Assembly: GCF_014696315.1 (NCBI RefSeq)
Contig: NZ_JACJPX010000011.1
Coordinates: forward strand, 1 to 64,000
From: Calothrix membranacea FACHB-236
GTDB taxonomy: Bacteria > Cyanobacteriota > Cyanobacteriia > Cyanobacteriales > Nostocaceae
Reading direction: 5' to 3'
DNA: 64,000 nt
Below, piece by piece: positions 57,033 to 64,000 of the stretch; the stretch's first letter is position 1, and each line of letters starts with the position of its first letter. Under the pieces are notes generated by a model. That model did not search any database. It was not told the DNA's origin and saw only the letters and a list, made by a program, of their open reading frames with translations. The position numbers and the translations under genes are program-made.

Positions 57033-57594
57033 AACTGCTGAATTAATCTCTTTGGAATGAGAATTGTAAATGATTCACGCGGAAATGTGAAGTGTCACTT
57101 TCCCCCTGGCATTGAGTCAAAATCAATATCTCTGTTTTGGGCATTACCCTCCAGCAGCTACAACGTATTTAGATCCTATTCCAGAAAATCGGGAATAAGA
57201 TTATTTGGTAAGCTATTTTTATAATTTACTTTTAGTAACATCTCAGCTTTATCGGTGTAAGTCAACACTAACTTGTGCAAGGTGCAATCTTTTTTCACCA
57301 TCCAGCTAAAAGATAAGAAACATAAATTGCTAAGGGTGAGCTTTTTGGTGATGGAGTTGTGATACCTTACCCCGTTTTGGGAGCTTTGATGTTCTTCTAG
57401 CACTAATTTAAATAATTATAACAAAAATTTAAGAAAATTACTAATTGGCTAGGGTCAAAGCATAAGTTAAACTTCTAGCCACTATTTCTATAAGGAAATA
57501 TAAAGGTAATAGTAATAGGAGTAACAAAGACTACAAAACCTTAGGACTGGGCTTGTTACTTTGAAATTCATCAACGCTAAGGGGTCTTGCCACC
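57033..57594. other. Intergenic, no supported gene
   Basis: Over 500 AT-rich bases. A 75-codon frame on the minus strand (57176-57403) has no family features and an odd composition, so I do not call it. The right end holds the promoter of the OmpR-type regulator. Confidence 0.4.
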
Positions 57595-58365
57595 GTGGGT
57601 TCGGTTTGTATTGAAATCGTTGAGGGGAATCCCCATCTCAGGTCGTTGCTAGGTTGGCACTTACAACAGTTGGAATATCGAGTACACCAAGCTGCCAGCA
57701 TTTATCAAGCAAGGGAAGTGTTTTTAAACCAGCAACCAACATTGGTAATTCTAGATGCTGATTTGCCTGATGGTGATGGCATTGAGTTTTGCCGTTGGTT
57801 GCATCGTCAGCAACAACCTTTAATTTTAATGCTATCTGCTCGTAGTAATGAAGCCGATATTGTCGCTGGTTTGAAGGCGGGAGCAGATGATTACCTGAGT
57901 AAACCTTTTGGAATGCAAGAGTTTCTCGCCAGAGTAGAAGCACTAATTCGCCGCAACCGCACACCAGTAGCACCTGCTTATCTGGATTACGGTTCGCTGC
58001 AAATTGATTTAGTGCAACGCCGGGTGAGATTTCAAGGGGAGTTTATTGACTTAACACCCCAAGAATTTAGTTTATTATACGTTTTAGCCCAAGCGGGAGG
58101 AGTACCTCTTTCTAGATCCGAGTTACTACGTCGTGCTTGGCCTGACGCTATTGACAATCCCCGAACTATTGATACTCATGTTTTATCGCTGCGGAAAAAA
58201 GTTGAACTAGATCCTCGCCAACCTAGTTTAATTCAAACCATCCGCAATGTGGGATACCGATTTAACATGGAAATTTTAAATTCCAATCTTCCCAACTCAC
58301 CAGCAAAGTTGGCTAAAGAGAGATTTAGCAATCAGCGTTCAACCCTTAGTACTCAACGTGTATAG
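57595..58365 (+). CDS. OmpR-family response regulator
   Basis: This 256-residue regulator has a receiver domain (about 4-118) with phosphoacceptor Asp in LVILDADLPDGDG and Lys in YLSKPF. A winged-helix DNA-binding domain (about 130-228) has LTPQEFSLLYVLAQAGG and DTHVLSLRKKVEL. In place of the usual Asp-Asp pair, the first strand reads IEIVEGNPH, so the acidic pocket is reduced and phosphorylation may be altered. It resembles the ManR/NblR group, but I cannot assign it. GTG is the start codon. No kinase lies nearby. Confidence 0.88.
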   Translation: MGSVCIEIVEGNPHLRSLLGWHLQQLEYRVHQAASIYQAREVFLNQQPTLVILDADLPDGDGIEFCRWLHRQQQPLILMLSARSNEADIVAGLKAGADDYLSKPFGMQEFLARVEALIRRNRTPVAPAYLDYGSLQIDLVQRRVRFQGEFIDLTPQEFSLLYVLAQAGGVPLSRSELLRRAWPDAIDNPRTIDTHVLSLRKKVELDPRQPSLIQTIRNVGYRFNMEILNSNLPNSPAKLAKERFSNQRSTLSTQRV

Positions 58366-58384
58366 CTGAATCAGAGGAGACAGG

Positions 58385-58450
58385 AAATTCAAAATTCAAA
58401 ATTAAGAAATTTTATAGATTTTTGACTTTTGACTTTTGACTTTTGACTCT
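58385..58450. repeat. Short tandem repeats between convergent genes
   Basis: AAATTCAAAATTCAAAATTA is followed by tandem GACTTTT heptamers (TTTTGACTTTTGACTTTTGA). This is the same heptamer family seen at 38721 and 48170. Position between convergent genes suggests a termination role. Confidence 0.55.
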
Positions 58451-58460
58451 GGACTCTTAA

Positions 58461-59249
58461 TCAACCCCATTCTTCAGATGCTTGAGCTTCTGCTTGCATC
58501 AAGCTTGCGCGTAAGTTTAACCAGTCTATTTCTGACGCTGGTTGATTTGTCAACAACCGACCTTGTTGTAGGTGTAAAAGTCGGGTGCAAAATTGCTGTG
58601 CTAGTTCTAGCTGATGATTTACCATCAAAATCGTGGTGTGATGAGTGGTAGCCAGCTGGGTTAAATTTTCTATAACATGAGAAGCTGTTCCAACATCCAA
58701 GGCAGAGGTTGGCTCATCTAATAATAAGATTTTTGGTTGGATAACTAAAGCACGTGCGATCGCTACTAGCTGTCGTTGTCCAGCAGAAAGTTGCACTTCA
58801 GTTCTTCCCAACCAGTCACTAGGGATACGCAGTTGTTCTATCCAATGACTTACTCGTTGCTGAATTGTCTGTTTGGATAAACCACGCAAAACTAGTGGAT
58901 AAGCTAAAGCTTGCTCAACTGTCATCCCTAAAAGCTTAGACTCTTGCAATACCAGTGTCACTACCTGGCGTAACTGGAATATAGGAATTTGGCGATATTC
59001 CTGATTTTCCAGAAATATTTTGCCATTAGTTGGCTCAATCAGGCGGTTAATCAGCTTGAGTAAGGCTGTTTTCCCTCCACCTGATGGGCCGACAATCGCA
59101 ATCCGTTCTCCAGCTAATACCTCAAAACTAATATCCTGCAATATTGGGTATCCTTCATGATTGCTGGAAATTTGGGTTTTGAGCTTCGTAAATAGATTGA
59201 CTTGCTCTAACCTGAGTGTGGCTTTAGGGGTGACATTATCCAAGTTCAA
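58461..59249 (-). CDS. ABC transporter ATP-binding protein
   Basis: This 262-residue ATPase has Walker A (IVGPSGGGKTALLKLI), Q-loop (LVLQESKLLG), signature (VQLSAGQRQLVAIARAL), Walker B with catalytic Glu (ILLLDEPTSALD), and the H-loop (LMVNHQLELAQ). No permease gene is adjacent, so its membrane partner lies elsewhere or is the 184-residue membrane protein upstream, which does not look like a permease. The closest general type is a phosphate/amino-acid-like or FetA-like importer or exporter ATPase. The substrate is unknown. Confidence 0.9.
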   Translation of the reverse strand: MNLDNVTPKATLRLEQVNLFTKLKTQISSNHEGYPILQDISFEVLAGERIAIVGPSGGGKTALLKLINRLIEPTNGKIFLENQEYRQIPIFQLRQVVTLVLQESKLLGMTVEQALAYPLVLRGLSKQTIQQRVSHWIEQLRIPSDWLGRTEVQLSAGQRQLVAIARALVIQPKILLLDEPTSALDVGTASHVIENLTQLATTHHTTILMVNHQLELAQQFCTRLLHLQQGRLLTNQPASEIDWLNLRASLMQAEAQASEEWG

Positions 59250-59272
59250 CTTGCTGGGGAAAGGGCCGATAT

Positions 59273-59395
59273 TAATTCGTAATTCGTAGTTAATCTTACT
59301 AGGCTTGAAAGAAGAAATAAATATTTATTTTTTCCTTCAATACATTAACTTACTTTGACTTTTTATTTACGAACTACGAATTACGAATTAGTAAT
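59273..59395. repeat. Inverted AATTCGTA repeat pair
   Basis: ATTAATTCGTAATTCGTAGT at about 59272-59292 reappears inverted as ACTACGAATTACGAATTAGT near 59372-59392. The same ends flank the mreC-mreD gap (50908-51118). It fills almost the whole gap between the two genes. Confidence 0.55.
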
Positions 59396-59949
59396 TATTG
59401 ATTTAAGGCTGTGGTGATAGTCCAGCTATCTACCAACAGTAATAATAACGTGAAACCTAACAAAATTATATACATCCAAGGCTGTGCTAACGGGCGAACA
59501 TCTGTAGTATCTATACCAGTTTTTTCTTGTACTTGTCTTACCAGTTTGGCAAATCCAGCTACACGCACTGGTAATAAATAAGCTTGTCCTGACTGGCTGA
59601 GAAAATAATATACTATCCCTCCTTGACCTGTGGTGCGAGGTTTTAATTCTTTGACATCAGACCAGTTTAATAACCAACCTTTACGAAAAAATCGCGGTAC
59701 CCAGACAGGATAAGTCACCTGAATTCCTTGGTCATCTAAAATGACTCGTTCTGTCAATACTGCATACAAAGCAATAAAACCAATTCCAATTCCTAGCCAC
59801 AATAAAGCTGGTGGTGTAGGTGCAGCTGTTACCTGCGCTAAAAATGGTAATGGAACTGTGAGTGCTAAGTATAAACTCAGCAGCGTTATTCTAATCAACG
59901 GCGAGAGACGAAAAATAGAAGCTGAAGTATTCACTAAGTTTGCTGTCAC
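59395..59949 (-). CDS. Hypothetical membrane protein with PH-like centre
   Basis: This 184-residue protein has hydrophobic helices at about 18-40, 48-66 and 158-176. A soluble part lies between (DDQGIQVTYPVWVPRFFRKG, then WLLNWSDVKELKPR) that looks like a bacterial PH-type fold. I recognise no specific family. It lies 145 bases upstream of the ABC ATPase on the same strand. Functional linkage is unproven. Confidence 0.75.
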   Translation of the reverse strand: MTANLVNTSASIFRLSPLIRITLLSLYLALTVPLPFLAQVTAAPTPPALLWLGIGIGFIALYAVLTERVILDDQGIQVTYPVWVPRFFRKGWLLNWSDVKELKPRTTGQGGIVYYFLSQSGQAYLLPVRVAGFAKLVRQVQEKTGIDTTDVRPLAQPWMYIILLGFTLLLLLVDSWTITTALNQ

Positions 59950-60161
59950 GGCTCAATTACAATTATTTGCTTTTATTTCATCCTAACTAAGGACTGAGCG
60001 AGCCGTTCATTTTTGCTTAGATTAAAGAGGTTTGCGCGTACTCTGATACATAAATAAGTAAGCTCTTTAGCGCTCTGTTAAAGACTAAAGTGCTTCTTAT
60101 ATTCTAGGGTTGCTTTTGCGATCGCATCCTTAATAGTAAATACGTACTACTAACTTAAGAA

Positions 60162-60623
60162 TTAAGGTAAATACTTTTGGACGACAATCCAACCTGTGAG
60201 TGATACCCAAGCAAAACCTATAAACAGAATAATATTTGTGCTTACGTGTAAAGTTCTAACCCAAGGCCTTTCGGGACTAATTTGGGTAGCACTAAAAGCA
60301 GATAGCAAAACTAATGCTACTACTACCAACCCAGCAACCAAGTGAGATGAATGTCCTAGTGAACCGAAATGGCCCAAAGTGCCAATAATACCAATTGCCA
60401 GTAGTAATAGCACTAAACCGACCATACTCATACCAATTGTATAGTGGAGCGATCGCATCCCCGCATTTCCTCTATTTAAGAAAGGGAAATTAGGAGGGTG
60501 TTGCGAACTTCTCGCTTTAAACATCCAAAAGCCTGTGGTCGCTAACATCACGTATGCTAGCAAGGATAATCCCATTGACCAAGCAGCTATTTTCCACAAC
60601 CAAAGAAAAGAAGGCAAATTCAT
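60162..60623 (-). CDS. DUF4079 family membrane protein
   Basis: This 153-residue protein has four hydrophobic helices (for example GLSLLAYVMLATTGFWMF and MSMVGLVLLLLAIGIIGTL) with conserved histidines at helix ends (LHYTIGM, GHSSHLVAG, LHVSTNII). The pattern resembles cytochrome b561-type four-helix haem proteins and matches DUF4079, which is common in cyanobacteria and plastid lineages. Haem binding is inferred from the histidines. The gene is monocistronic. Confidence 0.82.
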   Translation of the reverse strand: MNLPSFLWLWKIAAWSMGLSLLAYVMLATTGFWMFKARSSQHPPNFPFLNRGNAGMRSLHYTIGMSMVGLVLLLLAIGIIGTLGHFGSLGHSSHLVAGLVVVALVLLSAFSATQISPERPWVRTLHVSTNIILFIGFAWVSLTGWIVVQKYLP

Positions 60624-60807
60624 ACATTGATTGTAGAAGAGAAAGGGTCATGGGGATTGGGAATTGGGTACTGAGGATTGAATAAGAGATAAAAAAGCAA
60701 AGAGGGCAAAGAAACACACTATTAATAGGTAAATTCTCTCAAATCTATTCCCTAATACCTGTTAAAACTTTTTTCTAACCAACACCAAACAACTAAACAA
60801 CTACTCA

Positions 60808-60835
60808 ACAAAAAAGGCTGCTGGCTTCAGCAACC
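60808..60835 (-). terminator. Rho-independent terminator of DUF1830 gene
   Basis: On the minus strand, GGTTGCTG and CAGCAGCC form a stem with a GC-containing 4-base loop followed by TTTTTTGTTG. It lies about 20 bases after the stop codon of the DUF1830 gene. Confidence 0.75.
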
Positions 60836-60856
60836 CCTAATTTTGAGAAAATTTTT

Positions 60857-61252
60857 TTAATCAACGGAAGCTAAACCAGCGATTGTTAAAGGTTTTGTTG
60901 TATCGTCAGTTTTTGTATTAATTGGCTGCACTATTGGTGTTTTATTGATAGAGTCCATTGCTACTGATGAGCTGCTACCCAACTCATAAGTACCATCCTC
61001 TTTAATTGCAAGGCGAACACACGGAATAGTATCCGACAATATTGCGCTTGCCATCATCCCCGTATGAATCTCCATTTGAGCTTCTTTAGGGGCTTCAAAC
61101 ACGAGCCGTTGTCCAGGAAAAACAACCCTTTCAAAATACCAATTAGGAATGTTGGAGATGCGGGCAACCTGGATTTTGCTCGTGGCATTTACATAGCAGC
61201 AGAGAATAGTTCCCGATTGCTCAGGTGGTAGTGGATCTAATATTTGAGCCAT
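60857..61252 (-). CDS. DUF1830 domain-containing protein
   Basis: This 131-residue protein has a DUF1830 domain over residues 12-85 (ILCCYVNATSKIQVARISNI, then WYFERVVFPGQRLVFEA), and a polar Thr-rich tail. The domain is found almost only in cyanobacteria and its function is unknown. A CC pair sits in the first strand. It has its own terminator and is separated by about 600 bases from the radical SAM gene, which diverges from it. Confidence 0.85.
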   Translation of the reverse strand: MAQILDPLPPEQSGTILCCYVNATSKIQVARISNIPNWYFERVVFPGQRLVFEAPKEAQMEIHTGMMASAILSDTIPCVRLAIKEDGTYELGSSSSVAMDSINKTPIVQPINTKTDDTTKPLTIAGLASVD

Positions 61253-61872
61253 AACTGCTGAGGAGCTTTACGCCACAATTTTACATTACATAAGTAAAAG
61301 TAACACTGGGCGATCCCCATAAGCTGTAACTCCGACTACCAACTGCACATTTCTGCAATATTTCTATCTAAAGATATGTATAAGTTGTGAAACTTTTGTA
61401 AATATATCTATTTTTTCTATAATTATACACTATAAAGGAAGATCTTGTATATTCATTCCTTGATAAACAAGTTGTTATATAACTTCTCTAATCACAGAAA
61501 TTAGGTGTAGAAGATAACGATGATCCCCTAATCTCTAGCCTCTATTACAAGTAAATTTTGTTGTTCAGCCAATTCCTCGAGTTATAGATGAGAATCATCG
61601 CTTAAGGAATAGACTCAATGTTATGGTAAAGCTATAAGCAAAAAATCTTCATAAACCGAACTTACGGCAAACATACTTACTGGTACATACAGCAATTTTC
61701 GCTATTTCAAAAGTTACCAGTAGGTAATTCGTTTTGAGCGAAACTTAGCTTAAATGTTAAGTGCGATCGCTCTTGAACTAAGCAGTCTAAATCAATACAT
61801 ACAGTTAAAAACTGGATGTTTTTCACTCACTTTCCCCACAAAAACGGCAAGATGGCAGTTAACGCAAGCACA
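61253..61872. other. Divergent intergenic region, no gene seen
   Basis: AT-rich sequence between the DUF1830 gene and the radical SAM gene. It includes ACAAGTTGTTATATAACTTC near 61468 and a HIP1 site near 61763. Promoters in both directions are expected. Confidence 0.4.
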
Positions 61873-63441
61873 ATGGAAAATCGAATTCTTTACGTTCGCC
61901 TTCCCTGTAACCCCATCTTTCCCATTGGGGTTGTCTACCTTAGCGATCATGTCCACAAACAGTTTCCTAATATTGAGCAGCGCATCTTTGACCTGGGATG
62001 CGTACCACCTTTAGACTATGCTCAAGCTCTAGAGCGCTGTATCGATGAATTTAAACCCACACTGCTAGTATTTTCTTGGCGAGATATTCAAATATATGCG
62101 CCAGTGGGTGGTCGTGGCGGTAATCCGTTACAAAACGCCTTTGAATTTTACTACGCGAAGAATCCGCTAATCAAATTACGCGGAGCTTTGGGCGGCTTGC
62201 GAATTTTCATTGCTTACTACGTAGAGTTATGGCGCAATCTGGGATTAATTAAACGTGGTTTAAAACGCGCCCAGAAGTATGCGAAAACTGCGCGTGCAGT
62301 TGTTGGCGGTGGAGCAGTTAGCGTATTTTACGAACAGTTGGGTAAAAGCTTACCTGCAGGAACAATTATTTCTGTAGGTGAAGGAGAAACCCTGTTAACT
62401 AAATTTTTAAGTGGTAAAGAGTTTCGCGATGAACGCTGCTATGTAGTAGGAGAAGCGCAACCAAGACAGCGCTTAATTCACGAACAACCAACCCCCTTAG
62501 AAAAGACTGCCTGTAACTACGACTATATCGAAAGCATCTGGCCAGAATTTAACTATTATCTCCAAGGGCAAGACTTTTATATTGGTGTCCAAACCAAACG
62601 CGGATGTCCTCACAACTGCTGTTATTGTGTTTACACCGTAGTTGAAGGCAAACAGGTACGCATCAATCCAGCCGATGAAGTAGTAGCGGAAATGCGTCAA
62701 TTATACGATCGCGGCATTCGCAACTTCTGGTTTACCGATGCCCAATTCATTCCCGCTAGAAAATTTATCGATGATGCAGTGGAACTGTTACAAAAAATCG
62801 TCGATTCTGGGATGACGGATATCCACTGGGCAGCATACATCAGAGCTGACAACCTCACACCCGAATTGTGTGAATTGATGGCGAAAACTGGGATGAATTA
62901 CTTTGAAATTGGAATTACCAGTGGTTCTCAAGAACTAGTACGCAAAATGCGAATGGGTTACAACCTACGTACTGTCTTGCAAAACTGTCGCGATTTAAAA
63001 GCCGCTGGGTTCAATGATTTAGTGTCCGTCAACTACTCCTTTAACGTTATTGACGAACGTCCCGAAACCATCCGCCAAACGATCGCCTACCACCGCGAAC
63101 TCGAACGCATTTTTGGTGCAGATAAAGTCGAACCTGCCATTTTCTTTATTGGACTGCAACCACACACCCATTTAGAAGAATATGCCTTTAAAAAAGGTAT
63201 TCTTAAACCTGGGTATGATCCTATGAGCTTAATGCCGTGGACAGCCAAAAAACTGCTGTGGAATCCAGAACCCTTGGGTTCATTTTTTGGTGAAGTTTGC
63301 TTGCAAGCTTGGCAGCAAAACCCCAACGATTTTGGACGTGAAGTCATGAAAATCTTGGAAGAGAAATTGGGTTGTGCTGATTTAGAATCAGCACTATCAG
63401 CACCAATTGAGAAAAACGACAAACAATTGGTAGGTGTTTGA
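61873..63441 (+). CDS. B12-binding-type radical SAM protein, photosystem II-linked in cyanobacteria
   Basis: This protein of about 522 residues has an N-terminal cobalamin-binding-like region (about 5-200, with LLVFSWRDIQIY and VVGGGAVSVFYEQLG) and a radical SAM core. The core has the 4Fe-4S cysteines C245, C249 and C252 in RGCPHNCCYC. The ATG at 61873 (MENRILYVRL) is preferred over earlier in-frame ATGs. Cyanobacterial proteins beginning this way are, as I recall, annotated as photosystem II high light acclimation radical SAM proteins, but I cannot verify this. The reaction and substrate are unknown. No pigment-pathway gene is adjacent in the window. Confidence 0.88.
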   Translation: MENRILYVRLPCNPIFPIGVVYLSDHVHKQFPNIEQRIFDLGCVPPLDYAQALERCIDEFKPTLLVFSWRDIQIYAPVGGRGGNPLQNAFEFYYAKNPLIKLRGALGGLRIFIAYYVELWRNLGLIKRGLKRAQKYAKTARAVVGGGAVSVFYEQLGKSLPAGTIISVGEGETLLTKFLSGKEFRDERCYVVGEAQPRQRLIHEQPTPLEKTACNYDYIESIWPEFNYYLQGQDFYIGVQTKRGCPHNCCYCVYTVVEGKQVRINPADEVVAEMRQLYDRGIRNFWFTDAQFIPARKFIDDAVELLQKIVDSGMTDIHWAAYIRADNLTPELCELMAKTGMNYFEIGITSGSQELVRKMRMGYNLRTVLQNCRDLKAAGFNDLVSVNYSFNVIDERPETIRQTIAYHRELERIFGADKVEPAIFFIGLQPHTHLEEYAFKKGILKPGYDPMSLMPWTAKKLLWNPEPLGSFFGEVCLQAWQQNPNDFGREVMKILEEKLGCADLESALSAPIEKNDKQLVGV

Positions 63442-63743
63442 TAGAGCATTTGGGGTAGGTTTTTACCTACTCCAAATTTGATACTCGCATCAAAATGGCG
63501 ATCGCATCTTCAAAAGCAACCCACAACCAAACAAGAAAATCTTTCTTCTCTAGTCCCTCATCCCTATTGCCAAAGCAGTAGCAATTACAACAGCTTGATT
63601 TACATAAGTTAACTTTTGTATAAATATTCAGACTTTTGGTCTGTAGCGTAATTCATACAGCAAAAAGTAAACTGAAAAAGTTATAGACAAAATTAAAATT
63701 TTTTATCTTACGCCCACCTTCGCGGTTGATTTAAACAAACCCC
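63442..63743. other. Intergenic before the DICT gene
   Basis: About 300 bases without a gene, with a HIP1-type site near 63499. It should hold the promoter of the partial gene at the window end. Confidence 0.35.
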
Positions 63744-64000
63744 ATGTTAGAAGGCTCCATACTCCAACAATTAGAAAGTAATCATCGCCGTAGTGTTAGA
63801 CCAATTCGCTTCGGAGTGTATTACAAAAATACCCTAGTTGCCTTGTGTCATGCCTTGGAAGACCATATCCTCAAAGATGATGGTAAACCCTTAGTAATTA
63901 CTGCCTTCCAACGAGGTAAATGGTATCTTCAAGAAGCAGAAAGATACGCAGACATCGCCCAAAATAGCGGTCAGATTGCGATTATGGCTGCCTCCGATAG
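63744..64000 (+). CDS. DICT sensory domain protein (partial, runs off the window)
   Basis: An open frame starts with ATG at 63744 and continues to the window end (85 codons). It begins MLEGSILQQLESNHRRSVRP and contains GVYYKNTLVALCHALED and ITAFQRGKWYLQEAERY, which fits the start of a DICT sensory domain. Cyanobacterial DICT proteins often continue with GGDEF, HAMP, histidine kinase or further sensory modules. The C-terminal part lies outside, so its output is unknown. Confidence 0.75.
   Translation, partial: MLEGSILQQLESNHRRSVRPIRFGVYYKNTLVALCHALEDHILKDDGKPLVITAFQRGKWYLQEAERYADIAQNSGQIAIMAASD

Noticed and set aside
57176-57403. 75-codon minus-strand frame
   Set aside because: No ribosome-binding site, no recognised family and an uneven composition in an AT-rich gap.

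Overview
The window comes from a filamentous, heterocyst-forming cyanobacterium (Nostocales). It carries photosystem I genes (psaF, psaJ, psaL), the heterocyst pattern genes hetZ and patU, two AmiC-type septal amidases, a Tic22 homologue, many GCGATCGC (HIP1) octamers and Nostoc-type short tandem repeats between genes. As far as I remember, the gene order matches the Anabaena sp. PCC 7120 region from about alr0072 to all0115. Most of it is conserved chromosomal backbone, not a genomic island.

Layout. 0.4-3.6 kb: three response-regulator genes, one with REC, DNA-binding, HPt, REC and REC domains. 4.4-9.5 kb: an RRM protein, a membrane M48-like protein and release factor 3. 10.7-18.2 kb: hemB, a decayed glycosyltransferase, a small HTH protein, pdhB, secDF and a GNAT gene. 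18.1-24.8 kb: a degenerate histidine kinase, tsaC, prmC, tic22, tRNA-Pro, a second GNAT gene and an ACT protein. 24.9-30 kb: a hydrolase, tsaD, psaFJ, psaL, gmk and remA. 30.5-37.2 kb: a transglutaminase-fold membrane protein, patU, hetZ, a divergent hypothetical gene and a polyprenyl synthase. 38.5-47.2 kb: a small membrane protein, murI, amiC2-like and amiC1-like genes, a cation/proton antiporter and an EVE protein. 47.3-53.8 kb: SIMPL protein, ssb with a LexA box, mreBCD, a 21-bp minisatellite and ribD. 53.9-64 kb: small hypothetical genes, queD, a truncated STAND NTPase, an OmpR-type regulator, an ABC ATPase, membrane proteins, DUF1830, a radical SAM protein and the start of a DICT-domain gene.

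Themes. Cell-wall and cell-shape genes (murI, two amidases, mreBCD) lie close to hetZ-patU, which fits the needs of septum building and heterocyst patterning. tsaC, prmC, prfC and tsaD serve translation. Three proteins keep an enzyme fold but lack key catalytic residues: the M48-like protein, the transglutaminase-like protein and the histidine kinase. I found no CRISPR array, prophage, intact insertion sequence or new multigene defence system. The best candidates for something undescribed are the pseudoenzymes, matching leader ORFs in front of the two amiC genes, an exact 12 x 21-bp degenerate repeat, a structured RNA-like region near 38.1-38.4 kb, and the shortened STAND NTPase.
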